Source of the DNA: Tetrastigma voinierianum
Lineage: Eukaryota; Streptophyta; Magnoliopsida; Vitales; Vitaceae
Length of the DNA: 64,000 nt
Reading direction: 5' to 3'
NCBI GenBank assembly: GCA_016808115.1
Contig: JAEQBH010005300.1
Location: 332,960-396,959 of the forward strand
Both the position numbers and the translations under genes were made by a program. Of the stretch, positions 32,207 to 43,558 are shown piece by piece. Positions within the stretch are counted from its first letter, which is position 1. Each line of letters starts with the position of its first letter. Under the pieces are notes generated by a model. It did not search any database. It was given only the letters and a program-made list of their open reading frames with translations, and was not told where the DNA came from.

Positions 32207-34935
32207 TGATTTATAAGTTCAAATCATCTATTTTTAAGCCCATTTTTCGCTATACTGTGCTTAAAATTCGCTTTAATGTAAAATTATGGAACTTTCACCA
32301 AGATTTGTTGCAATTTTGCAGAAACAAGGCGCCAGTTGAATTCAAAGAGAAAAATGGCATAAATCAATATTGTGCGTAAAACGGGGTCAATGCCGCAACA
32401 TCGATTTCCAATGTCGCGACATTGTGATGAGAAGGCCCTGACATCACTATTACATTGTCGCGACATCTACAATTCAATGTCACGACATCGTGCGGTACTT
32501 CTCGCGAGGGGTCAACCATCGTATTAATTCAATGTCAAGAGACATCACTACGACACTCCGCCACAACATTTGCCACAAAGGAAAAGACTTGAAATGTTCG
32601 CCGCGACATCGCGCGTGAAGGATTGTCAAGTGGTATTATCGATTGACCAAATGTCACGACATCACCAATGGCATCGGCAATATCAAAACAAAGTCTCATC
32701 CAGAGAAGACATCAGTTGAACAATGTCGCGACATCGTCATGACACCGTTGAGACATCAATGTAATGTCGCGACATCGACAGCAAGACTAACACGAAATGT
32801 TGCGACATCAGAGCAGTGTCACAACACCAAAACAGAGAATTATTGCAATGTCGCAACATCATACCAAAGCGTACCAAGATGTGGTGAGACCAACTCCGCA
32901 CGTCGCCACATCGCACTCAACAATGTCACAACATCGCCCATGACATCGGCTGCAGGACTTCAAAACACGTCAAGATCGTCGTCGCGACATCAACTTAAAC
33001 ACTCAGAACATCAAGATACAATGTCATGACATCAGCTCAAGGCAATCAAGGTGGAAGTTAACTGACCAATGTCGCGACATTAACTCAATATCGCGACATC
33101 AACTGAAGTAAGTATAGCTAAGAAGCAATGTTGCGACATCAGAAAATAACCTCAACATTCAAGAGCAATGTCGCGATAGAAACTCAGTGTCGCGACATCA
33201 ACTCAATGTCGCAACACCAAAAAAGCAATGTCGCGACATCAGAGTTAATCTACAATACTACATTTCGATGTCGCAACATCATCAGCGATATTGATCACTC
33301 ATTGAAAATCGAGTCGCTTCATCAGACTTCAATGTCGCGACATTAGGATTCAATCCACGACGCTGACAATCCAATGTCGCGACACATCGACAACCCAATG
33401 TCACTTTAATATCACCACGACATCATCACGACACATGCACGCTGAAAGCAAAAATTGGCTTTTCAAGTCCATGATTTCACCGCTTTTAGGGCTTCTTCCA
33501 AAACTCAGCCTATAAATAAGCCCTCGTGGAGTAGTGCACAGCCTTCCACTTTGCCTTTCATCTAGTTTGTGTGCTTTTTTGGGAGGGCTGAAGTCTCATT
33601 GTATATATTTTTCTTTTTATTTTCCTTTTTTTTAGTTTGTTTTGTGGATTGGGTTATTAGAGTAGTTGGATATGAATCAGATTCAAGTCGATTTAATGTA
33701 AATCGAAACTTAAATTGCCTAAACTTCAAATGGAATTTGGGAATTTTTTCTCGAATTCATTTTTCTTCGTTTTGATTACAATTTCAATGAATTTGTTTGA
33801 TCAACTAGTCATTATCATTTGTGATCCACATTTGAAAGGCTAAGCTCCCTCTAGGAAGAATTTATTGTTGGGATTATGGTTTGTAACATTATAATGTTGT
33901 TTTGGGTATAAGAATTAGTGATTTAAATGGTATTACTCCTATATTGAACTGTTATGAATATCAATGTTTGGTACCCAAAAAGGGTTGTATCATTGCTCTG
34001 ATTTCTAAGAATCCCTGAGCGACACAGATTGATTAATGAGAAAGAGCGTCACTGGGGAGTAAATTACACTGATATTATTTGAACTCAATGCACTCTTTGA
34101 TCACCTCGGTACATCACTAGTGAAGTTCTAACCTCCGACTTCAAGGTTCCCTCCTAGGTGACAACAGGAGTGTGTTCCCGTGTCATATAATCCACCTATT
34201 GATCTAGCAGTTTAATTTTGAGAGGTTTCACTTCAGTTGATAGGGACAATCTCAACCTTGTGTTAATAGAGATTCTAATCAGGGGAAGAGGAAATTCTTA
34301 TCTAACTGATGGCTAAGATACCAATTAAAGTGGAGAGGGCTTGCATTATCCTGTCATGGGGGCAAGAAATTTCCAATCCTAAGAGATGGTTGTGAAGTAA
34401 TAAAAATGAAAAACAGTTAGATCTTAAAAGAGGATCAATTCATATAAGTAACTCTTCAAACCCATTGTCTAGAGATAAAAGTGTGGTAAGTTAAAGAGTG
34501 AAAAGTGTGGTGTTATGAGAAATCCATTACTACACTAATTTGCTCTTGGACAATTCCAAGGTTCATATCTCAAACTATATATTTTATTTGGAACTTGCAA
34601 AGTGATGATCACAACACTGTTTTCATTCCCAGTGTATTTCAGTCCAGTGAACTCTCTAACCATGTATTTTATAATTTTATTATCTCTTTTGATTCACTTT
34701 ACTTTGTAGCAATCTATCCTAAAATTTGGAAGTTCAAATAGTGAGGAACTCGAGTAGTGAGGGTAGTTAATCTTTAAATTTTCTAATCAATCCTCGTGGG
34801 AATGATACATGGACTTATAAATCCACTTTATTACTTATATGACCATGCACTTGTAGTGATTTAGACCAAAACCAAATTTTAATTGCAATTTATTACTTAT
34901 AAAGCAAAAATAAGATTTTATATATTGAGTCATCA
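32207..34935 (+). repeat. Athila-type LTR (C) in Copia B
   Basis: In + orientation it starts TGATTTATAAG and has the CTATTTTTAAGC...AAAATTATGGAA block, the TGTCGCGACA cluster (32390-33440), a likely TATA box GCCTATAAATAAGCC (33508-33522), the GATCAACTAGTCATTA block (33798), and TTATATGACCATGCACTTGT near the end. It is followed by a decayed tRNA-Asp PBS (34936-34963). About 2.7 kb. It splits the RT block from the linker region of Copia B. No coding region is present. Confidence 0.75.
32390..33440. repeat. TGTCGCGACA palindrome cluster C (densest)
   Basis: I count nine exact TGTCGCGACA sites (near 32412, 32456, 32723, 32764, 33070, 33188, 33227, 33332 and 33374) plus many near copies, usually as AATGTCGCGACATCA. 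Spacing is irregular, roughly 20-100 bp, and the DNA between sites is not repeated, so this is not a simple tandem satellite. Confidence 0.9.
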
Positions 34936-34963
34936 ACAAGTTTCGCATAACTATCGGGATTGA
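34936..34963 (+). other. Decayed tRNA-Asp primer binding site after LTR C
   Basis: ACAAGTTTCGCATAACTATC followed by GGGATTG matches the layout AAGTTTTTGGCGCCGTTGCCGGGGATTG of Athila elements with several substitutions. It shows that a little internal sequence was kept with the LTR. Confidence 0.5.
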
Positions 34964-36135
34964 ATAATATCTTGTGGCAAAGTAATAAGAATCGCAGTTT
35001 TTTTTTCTATGTTTAAAAATCGGTCATCAACAATGATCAGCAAGAGGCAGCCCATCAGGATTAGGGGGCCCAAGAGGTGGGTGCTCTACGTAGGGAGGTG
35101 CGGTAAAGGGGATCTGCAGTGGCTCTGGGGCTCGAGGGCTCGAGTGCTCAAGCATGAGGCAAGTCAGCTATGGCAGGGGGGCTCAAGAGGACCAGATGCT
35201 CAGGGTGGGATGCAGGATCCGCAGCCAAGGGTGCTGAAGGCAGGGCCGAGTCTATGAGAGTGATCGAAAACCATGTGGAAAAAGTGGACTCATTAGACTG
35301 GGGGAGAGAAGGATTAACAACAGACAAAGGAAATATTGACTCAATAAAACGAACATGAAGGGAGTGTTAAGTCTCTGCAGTGAAGGGTCAAAGGCATTTA
35401 TGCACTTTGAGTGCGACCTTTCTCTTTCTCTTTCTCTCTTTCTTCTCGCTTTCTTTTCGGAGTGTTTGGTCTTGCAGTGGAAGGGTCAGCAGCATGTACA
35501 CTTCGAGTGCTTAGCCGAGGAAGACACTGCAGATCAAGAGCAAGTTTATAAACTTAATACACCAAACCCATGATGCTAACACAAAATAACCAAAGACAGA
35601 CTAAGTTTGAGTAATTGGGCCAGAGAGGAGTCCCAAATACCTCAGACATGAGATAATATCTCAGAGTGTGGGTGTGGGAAGATGATTAATGAGATATGTA
35701 GTTGTGAGGAAGGCATGTGACCAGAATGAAAGCAGAAGAGTGGCCCAAGAGAAAAGGGCTAAGCCGGTTCCAACAATGGCGACGCTTAGAGAAAACCATT
35801 GTGTTTGGGAGTGTGTGGGGGAGATGTATGATGAGAGATTCCATGAGTGGCTAAGAAGGTAGACAAACCAGTGTGTTCACCCCATTATCCGAGTAGAGTG
35901 TAATGATTTTCCGTTTAAAGAAATTCTCAACAAGGGTTTTGAAGCTTAGAAAACTTCTCAACCGACATCCGACTTGTGTTCAAGTGGGGTGGTTTCATAT
36001 ATAGTGGGTGAAGTGGTCAACAAAAATGACGTAGTATTTGAAATTGTCAATCGACATAATAGGTGATTTGACTTTGATTTGGAGATCATACAATATCTTC
36101 AACTCATTTTTGACATAGCTACCAAGGACTAGATT
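34964..36135 (-). pseudogene. Copia B integrase and linker remnant
   Basis: On the minus strand the block from about 36110 down to 35570 contains the copia integrase landmarks NFKYYVIFVDHFTHY, VEKFSKLQ, and GLSTFLATHGISHHTSPPHT followed by PKHNGF. The catalytic region is broken by stops. The part 34964-35570 is proline-rich when read on the minus strand, as expected of the linker between integrase and RT. Frames on the plus strand here (35009-35257 and others) are shadows. Confidence 0.75.
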
Positions 36136-37182
36136 CAATCCCTAGTAGTAATGTCAAAAACTTGATTGACTTCAAATATGATTTAAAAGCCATTTTCTGT
36201 TGTTGTATATAATATTATGTAATTAAAATTCAATATGGTCAAAATCACTGTAAGTGCACAGGTCATATAAGTAATAAAGTTGATTATAAGTCCAGATATC
36301 ATTCTCGCTTACGAATGGACGAGAAAAATCTAAAGATCAACTAATTTCCCTACTACTAAAAAGATCACTATTTGAATCATCGTATTCTATGATTTGTAGC
36401 ATTCAACAAAACCCGGTGAATAAAAATGCGTTTTGTAAAATTTTCCTTTTTTAAATAAAATCTAAACACAAAAAACCAGAGGTTTCAATGAGTTGAAATA
36501 ACACTAGGAATAAAATCAATGTTATAATTATTGGTTTGCAGCAGGTTCAAAAACAAGTATTGTAAAGGACATGAATCCTGGATTTGTCCAAGAGCAAAAG
36601 TGAAAAGGGCCTGAACACCTCTCGACACTACATTACTCACCTGCTCACCTACCATGTTCCTAAACCGTGCCACCTGTCTAAATAGCTACTTTTAGGATTT
36701 GATTCTCTTTAAGATTTGGCTGTTTTTCCTAAACCAATGTTTGAGGACAAACAAATAGTCCTTTCTTTGCTAGAGAACAAGAAAAACTTTAAGTTTGGGG
36801 GGATGTCAAGACATTGATCTTTCTCGTTTGTCAAGCCACTTCATCCGATGCCGTGACATTAGATCCCGATGTCGCGACACATTGCTTTGGTCTTCCACTT
36901 CTTTCATCTGATGTCACAACATTCTCCAACTGATGTCGCGACATTGCTTGAGCTATTTTATGACTCTGAGTGTGATGTCGCGACATTCTCCAGCCAATGT
37001 CACGACATTAGTTTTTTGGTCTCATTTTTCTGCTTTTCTGCTTATTTTATTATTATTTTCTTCAAATTCCTGCAAAACACAAATTTGGGTGAAGACTCCA
37101 TAATTTTGCATTAAATGGAACTTTTAAGCCATATATATACATGAAAAATGAGCTTAAAAATAGATAAGTTTTAGACTCATCA
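36136..37182 (-). repeat. Athila-type LTR fragment (D) in Copia B, with decayed PBS
   Basis: The minus strand from 37182 begins TGATGAGTCTAAAACTTATC, passes through ATTATGGAGTCTTCACCC and three exact TGTCGCGACA sites (36860-36980), and later shows the LTR end block CTTATATGACCTGTGCACTT (about 36263). A decayed PBS (ATCAAGTTTTTGACATTACT, 36146-36165) follows. The middle of the LTR is missing. At 36745-36795 the plus strand reads GAGGACAAACAA...AAGTTTGGGGGG, a string that normally precedes an Athila 3' LTR in the opposite sense. Confidence 0.6.
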
Positions 37183-38913
37183 ACCAGTACTTCAAAACCA
37201 TCTCTTAGTACTGAAGACTGCTTACCCCCATAGACAAGGTGCATGCCTTTCTCCAATGCAATTGAACCCGCCTACACCACAATGCTCTTTCTCCTTCTTG
37301 ATTAGAATCTATGTTAATACCGAGATCAAGATTATTCTACCAAATTGACATGAAACCCCAAGAATTAAAAACCGATAAACGAACAAAGGCTCCTTGTTCC
37401 TCGAGAACACACTTCTGCTATCACCTAGAAGGGAATCTTAAAGTCAGAGGTTAGAACATCACTTGTGATGCACCAGAGTGACACTCATAGTACATTAGTT
37501 CAAGGATATCGCGTACATACCCCCAAGTCAACAAGCTTCCACTCTCGTGTCATCCATTCTCGTGTCACTGTGAGGGATCCTAAAAATCAAAGCACATATA
37601 CAGCTTTTTCTGGGTTCATAACACTGATATTCAGAACAACTCATTACAAGAGCAATACCAATTAAATCAATCCAATTTTCATACCCAAAAACATTTTTTA
37701 ATACTACAAACAATAATCAAAACACCAAATTCCTTTCTAGATGGAGCTTATCCTTTCATAACTAGTTTACAAATAGTAATGACTAGTTGATCAAACAAAT
37801 TCATTGAAATTGTAATCAAACTAAATAAATCGGATTCCGAAAAATTCCTAAATTCCACTCGAGTTCGTATTATTAAATGAAACTAGATATACCTCATGAT
37901 CTAAGCCCACATTTCAGCTTTGATCTACTACTCTAATCCCAAAAGAAAGAAAAAATAAATCTAGAAAAGAAAATAAAATGAAAAATAGAAGAAAATATAT
38001 ACAAAAAGAGACTTCAACCTCCAAAACTCAAAATCTACCATCGAAAGGTCATGTATTTCACCCTGTGGAGCTCTATTTATAGGCCCCAATCATTACCTAA
38101 ATGAGGCGAAAAACACGTATTTCAAAAGCCCCGCAAAGTCTACCCTAGTCGCCTCTCGATGTCGTGGTTGATAGCTTATTATTGTTGTTGTAATGTCGAC
38201 ATTGCTTCTTTTTGATGTTGTGACATTGTGCCGCCGTGGGCGGATGTCGCCGACATTGTTCGCGTCATGCGATTCTACATTCTCGCATGTCCGCAATGTC
38301 GCGCTGATGCTCGAACATTGGGGCCAGATGTCTTTATTCTACAAAGATCTTTATGATGTCTCAACATTCATCAGTTGATGTCGTGACATTAATTTGATAT
38401 CGCGACATTGTATAATTTTTTGTTGTTGCTCACTTCAACCGATGTCGCGACATTCTTCAATCGTTGTTGTGACATTAGTTTTGTTGAGTCCTAATGTCAA
38501 TGTCGACACCGACGGATGTCGCCGATGATTTCAATTGATGTCGCAACATTGATCTTTTCTGTTGTTACTCACTTCAGCTGATGTCGCAACATTGCTTTGA
38601 TGTCACGACATTGTTTTTAGTCTTCCACTTCTTTCATCTGATGTCGTGACATTCTCCAGCCGATTTCGCGACCTTACTTGAGCTGCTTTATGACTTTGAG
38701 TGTAATGTCGCGACATTCTCCAGCCAATGTCACGACATTGGATTTTTGCTCTCTTTTTTCTGCTTTTCTGCTGGATTTTTTATTCTTTTCTTCAAATTCT
38801 TGAAAAACACAAATATGGGTGAAGACTCCATAATTCGTATTAAATTGAACCTTTAAGCCATGTGTATACATGAAAAAATGGCTTTAAAAAATATATGAGT
38901 TTTAGACTCATCA
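37183..38913 (-). repeat. Athila-type LTR fragment (E) in Copia B
   Basis: From 38913 the minus strand reads TGATGAGTCTAAAACTCATA, then the TGTCGCGACA-rich block (38130-38740, two exact sites plus many variants), a TATA-like CCTATAAATAGAGC (about 38068-38081), the GATCAACTAGTCATTAC block (37777-37793), and the block with TTGATTAGAATCTATGTTAA (37297-37316). Its 3' end is missing; fragment D starts directly to the left. Confidence 0.7.
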
Positions 38914-40624
38914 ATAGGAGAGGTTCATACATCAGAGAATATAATTTGAAAAGGAGTGGAGGAAACAAGTGTGGATTAAGAAAAAGGTAACTCATGACTT
39001 TTATTGCAATAACGGTCTTTACAATGAAATGAGGGCGATAAGGCAGACACAAGATGGAGCTTGTAATTTGAAACCAAGTGTCGAAGAATAGGCTCGGAAG
39101 GATGTCCCAAGCAATGATGCCAGTCAGAAGGAGTGGCTTTGACACTAGAAAACATGATATAGTAAAGACTTACCCGCCACTCATAAACGCCGGCTTTTAG
39201 TGTGGTTGGTGAAGTAGAATTGCCCCCATCTCGCAGACATTCTTCACACGAAAAGAAGAGCAGAAGCAAACTCAAACAATGTTTTTGTTTGTTTTCAAAA
39301 TTGTGGAGATAAAGATAAGGTTTCTTTTCATGTGAGGAAACACATAAAAATTGTGTGCGTAAATGAATCGAAGAAGTAGATAAAGAAGTTGTGCCCAATG
39401 AGTAATATATAGCCTCCAAGCACCATCACCAATAACAATGTCATCTCGACCGTCATAGGAGCATGAAGCATGAGATTGCTCGGGAGGTTGGAGGTTGGGG
39501 CTGATTGAAGCTCCATCGACCAGCAACCCCGGCGGAGATTCTATACCGGCGATGCCAAAACATGAGCTGGGTTGCCACCGGTGGTGGTGCAAAGCCAAGG
39601 AGGGTCGTGCATGTGGGCGTGGCGAGCCGCAGGAGGTCAACACTAGTTGGCAGGATCGTGCACTAACTAACCGAGCAAAACCAATCCAAGGACAAATTTT
39701 GGCATCGACTAAGGTACTGTAAGGTCAGGTTCTATGAGGAGTGTCAAGATCGTACCGGAATAAGGCCAGGGTCGAGGAGCAAAGATGATTGTCATGGAGC
39801 TGGGAGTTCGATGGGCTATGTAAGTCGGGCCGGACGCCCCGGAGGCCATGTCAAGCTGACTAGGAATGGCAGACCAAACTACAATGGCGACGCCAATTCT
39901 CGACGATCAATTTCTTATGTAATTCATCAATGAGAATCGAGTATCATGATTTTGGACAATTTCAGCAATGGTTTTATAATCATCATCTAAACCATCCAAA
40001 ATTTCCTGTTCATATGTCCGTGGATCGCGAGGGCTTATCAAGAGCAACGAGTTGATCAGCACGACACTTGATAAACTAAATGTATTTGATGATTGTCTGA
40101 GAACCCTCGATAGCGTGCTTAAGTTGATCCTTGATTTTCTTAATATGCCCACGAGATGGACAAGCATATGTGTTCGCAAGGGCAAGCCAGGCATCATGGG
40201 AGGTGGAGGATTGTTGAATCAAAACCAATATGCAGATAAAGCCGATAAGAGCATCAAGAGTTAATTTGTCTGTTAAATCCAAGGGGAGAAGTCCGGATGC
40301 AATTGTCTGGGCCAGCGGCAAGCTCGCGACCGGAGCGGATGGGTGAAAGTCATCAATAAATTTAAGGTGTCATAGTCGATAAGGCGATAGCTTCAACTGC
40401 TTCAAGAGAGGTGGTAGCTTGTTGATGTGAGTTGAGCACGTTTTGATGATATGTTGGATAAGGATGAGAGGTGAAGCTGATTATGGACTATGATTTGCCG
40501 ATGTTTCTTAAAGCCATGATGTGGGTAGAACAGGCGAAGTGAGGAAACATAAGAGGAACGTGGAAATCGAGAAGGAGAGGAGGAAACCGACGACTAGAGA
40601 GAAGAGAGAGGAGAGGTTCGACTG
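38914..40624 (-). pseudogene. Copia B gag, protease and GAG-pre-integrase remnant
   Basis: Gag is seen at 39907-40321 on the minus strand: LTLDALIGFICILVLIQQSS, SHDAWLALANTYACPSRGHI, and GLDDDYKTIAEIVQNHDT. The block at 38930-39160 has WHHCLGHPSEPILRHLVSNY, the GAG-pre-integrase domain, then KSHELPFS and the start of integrase. Frameshifts occur throughout. Confidence 0.85.
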
Positions 40625-40637
40625 CCGCCTGATACCA
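40625..40637 (-). other. Primer binding site of Copia B
   Basis: The minus strand reads TGGTATCAGGCGG just inside the LTR at 40639, close to the initiator-Met PBS TGGTATCAGAGCC. Confidence 0.75.
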
Positions 40638-40638
40638 C

Positions 40639-40845
40639 GTAGGAGACGACATAAATAAATAATAATTGATATTTTTCATTGAATAAATTGAGATATAAAT
40701 AGTACAAATTGAATCAAGAAATGAAAAAATGAACCTAGTAACTAAATCTAGACTAGGCATATTTGTACACTAGAATCAATCCAAATCTAAATATTATGGG
40801 ATTTCAATCAATCAATTTGAATCGGATTCTCCAATATCTTATGCA
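40639..40845 (-). repeat. 5' LTR of Copia B
   Basis: About 207 bp, ending TCCAATATCTTATGCA on the plus strand. It is the partner of 28573-28799 and lies beside the PBS. Confidence 0.8.
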
Positions 40846-42127
40846 TTTCAATGACTTACCATAACCGAATCAAAATAAGTAAACTTTTAAAAACTAACTC
40901 CTATCTTCTTTATTTTTCCAATATTCAATACCATTTTTAAAAAGAAAGAGAGTTTAGAATTGGAAAATCTCCTGCCAAAGATTTAGTTGTTTGTTTTTTC
41001 TAATACATAGTTTCTATTAAGTATTATGTTTTTTGTTTTTATAGGTTAAAATCATCTTAGCATCTTAGTATTAAAATATAGTTTAATTTAATATTATTTG
41101 TATGATGATGATTTAATTTATCATTATAATAAAAATAAAAATTATTTTACACAATGTTGTAAATTTTTGAATAAAATTTAAAAATATACATATATTTATT
41201 TAATTAGTACAAGAACAAATCATTTATAGTTTCAATTCGATCATAAAATATGATTTTTTATACTTTTGTATTAAGAGCTTTGAATATTTGTTTTTTTTTC
41301 TTAATAGGAAAAAATATTAAGAAAAAATCAAATATTTTGGTTTTTTTTATTTAGTCAAAAATTTCAAAATTTCAGTAATAAATTATGATAAAAATTAAAA
41401 AAACATACAGGTAAAAACAAAAACAAACTGACAAATAAATCAAACCACAGCACGGGAATGTCACAGATTTTGTTGTACTCTAAGAGTAATTCTGTGCTCA
41501 ATAGTTAAGGGCTAGGGGTGGGGTGAGCATCAGAAGTGAAGGGAAGTAGGTTCAAGTCCAAGTGAAGATAATACCGCCTTATAAAAAGTAGCTCTAAATT
41601 CGATTTGGGAATCATCAATGGTCAGGATTAGTCTATTCATTATTCGAACTTGAGGTTAAAACTGTTGAATACTATTTTTTGCACAAAAAAATAAAATTAA
41701 AAACATTTCAATCTTCGAGGCTTTTCAATGAATTCCCTCAAACTGGAAACCTTCGGACTCTTGGTGGAAACATCCACATGCGAAGCTACCATCTAGATTT
41801 ACAAAACTATTTTCTTAGTATCATCCCGCAGCAATTGTTAAAGTGGATACTGGATTTATTTAATATCGATCACATGGAGGACAACTCATCCTTTCCTTTC
41901 ATCCCCAAGGAAAGCACAGAGAGGTTTCTCTGAATCGTAATAATGCTAATCAAGTTTGAAGTGTTTCTTGGGGAAAAAGGTTTCAGATCTTATTCTTTAA
42001 TGGCTACTACATTCATTTTCAGTCTCATAAAATTATACCCATTATTTTGAAATAAGGACCACGTCTCCTTTAGATTACTGTCTGAGTTTCACACCATTTT
42101 TTATTCAATTTTTTTTCTTTCTTTGCC
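40846..42127. other. Upstream region of DUF1262 copy 4
   Basis: The part 40846-41010 continues the gene flank interrupted by Copia B and matches 63465-63640. The part 41440-42127 matches the upstream region of copy 2 (12170-12599), including GGAAACATCCACATG (41765) and the CCCCAAGGAAAGCACAGAGAG string (41903) also found before copy 5 (59133). The 84-codon frame at 41679-41933 lies in this shared non-coding DNA. No separate gene is recognised. Confidence 0.6.
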
Positions 42128-42134
42128 TATAAAT
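42128..42134 (+). promoter_or_regulatory. TATA box of DUF1262 copy 4
   Basis: TATAAAT in CTTTGCCTATAAATGAGGCA lies 64 bp before the ATG at 42192, the same placement as in copy 2. A purine-rich GAGAAAGAAAAGAAAAGAAA leader follows. Confidence 0.7.
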
Positions 42135-42191
42135 GAGGCATACAGGAACTAGACTAATATCCAATACGGAGAAAGAAAAGAAAAGAAACAA

Positions 42192-43558
42192 ATGTGCGTG
42201 ATAGCGGTCCCCTTTCGCTCTACAGGAAATCTCCGGAAGCTCTCTTCTTGCCTCCTCCTGAAGGCCCGAACTCCGGTTATCTCGTTCTACAGGATGAAGA
42301 GTCGGAAACCACTTGTTGTTTCGGATTGTGTAAGGAATCCGACATCAACGACTTCCCTTTCCCTCAAAACAAGAACCTAACCCTTTTCTCTGATATAGTT
42401 CGGGTGGTGAGAGAACCGGCCACACTAGCTATTACGAGGTCTTGTTCATTCCAGTTCTTAATCAGCCGCTGTCTCTGAATCGATACTATGTGATAAAGCG
42501 AAACGGGAGGCACAAAGGGTATGCTTATAACATAATCTCCATATGCCATATATGATAATATTATTTATGCAATAATTACAAACTCCATGAAATTTAATTG
42601 TATGAATTCTTATTATGTTCTATGCATCTCATGAATTTTTTTGTTTACACTAAAAACTCCTTCTTGTTATTCCCAACTAAGCGTGTCTACTCGATCCGTT
42701 TTGTAGGGAAGCGTACGCAAGTTCGAGGGAAGAGGACATGAGCACTTGTTGTTTCTGCATGTGCGTTAAGGATGTAAAGCCGAGACCACTGGATACCCAA
42801 GACATATACCAGCAGTTTGAGGTCTCTCTCCGGGAAGGAGCTTGCGTTCCCCAGGGCTCTTTCACTGCCAAATCCATTGCTCCAGATGGGTTTCCTCCAT
42901 ATTTCTTGAGGAGGGAAGGTTGGAATCTTTCTACCTCAACTCCCCGTAGGTTCACATTGGGTGAAGCGGCGGGGCTTGACCACTCCCTGAGAGCTCGCCT
43001 CCCGGACTTCAACTTCCCCATGTCTGAACCGGTTGTTGTCGGGAAATGGTACTGCCCTTTCATGTTTGTTAAAGACGGAGAATTGAAAGATCAGGTGAAG
43101 ACATCTCCTTATTACGAGATACGCTCTTGAGCAGAAATGGGGAGCAGATATTTTCTTGTGAGAACAATTATAGTGAAGGGAAGAACAACACTGTTGCTGT
43201 GGATGTTGTTGTCAAAGGAGAAGCTGTTGTGGTAGGTGAAGGGGAAACAGTGAATCAGGAGAGAACTGTGGAAGACAAGGTGATGTGGTTTAGGGGTAGT
43301 AGAGGGGGAAGCGTAGGGCTGAGATTGGAGATTATGGAGAGAATGAAATGGGAGCAAGTGAGGGGTGGGTGGGACGGGGAGAAGACAAGGGAAGTGAGAG
43401 TGGAGAGAACAGAGGAGTATGTCGGGATAGGCCGTGGGTGGACCAAATTCGGCTGCTATGTGTTGGTTGAGACCTTTGTTTTGAAAAGAATGGATGGAAG
43501 CTTGGTGTTGAGCTATGGATTCAGGCACACCCACCAGATTAAGAGCAGATGGGAATGA
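42192..43558 (+). pseudogene. DUF1262-type gene, copy 4 (near-complete, frameshifted)
   Basis: Exon 1 (42192-42518) and exon 2 (42707-43558) match copy 2 closely, with the same donor GG|GTATGC and acceptor TTGTAG. The ATG at 42192 is out of frame with the body because of extra bases in ATAGCGGTCCCC; the body frame then reads PLSLYRKSPEALFLPPPEG and EESETTCCFGLCKESDIND. A second frameshift lies at about 42385-42420, and a third at 43121-43135 (ATACGCTCTTGAG). Exon 2 is open from MSTCCFCMCVKDVKPRPLD to about 43120, and 43127-43558 is open to the C-terminus HTHQIKSRWE. Unlike copy 2 the exon junction is intact (GG|GGAAGCG gives GEAYASS). It could be a recent pseudogene, or a gene with sequence errors. 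Confidence 0.8.

Larger units (their letters stand above)
28573..40845 (-). mobile_element. Ty1/copia retrotransposon (Copia B), minus strand, multiply interrupted
   Basis: Matching short LTRs lie at 28573-28799 and 40639-40845, with a PBS beside the right one, so the element reads right to left. The coding blocks are in the correct copia order: gag (39900-40400), GAG-pre-integrase (38930-39150), integrase (35570-36130), linker (34970-35570), RT (31050-32110), RNase H (28800-29299). Insertions between blocks are Athila-type LTRs (36136-38913; 32207-34963) and a gypsy solo LTR (29300-31044). The flanks TTCCA (28568-28572) and TTTCA (40846-40850) are a probable target duplication, and DNA matching the 63205-63640 flank continues across the insertion. 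Confidence 0.85.

Noticed and set aside
32390..33440. Regularly spaced short palindromes resembling a CRISPR array
   Set aside because: The repeats are only 10 bp, irregularly spaced and degenerate, and lie in a plant LTR without any cas-like gene.
35009..35257. 82-codon plus-strand frame with Arg/Gly-rich sequence
   Set aside because: It is antisense to the proline-rich linker between integrase and RT of Copia B.
41679..41933. 84-codon frame upstream of DUF1262 copy 4
   Set aside because: The homologous DNA before copies 2 and 5 does not keep this frame, so it is shared promoter-region sequence and not a gene.
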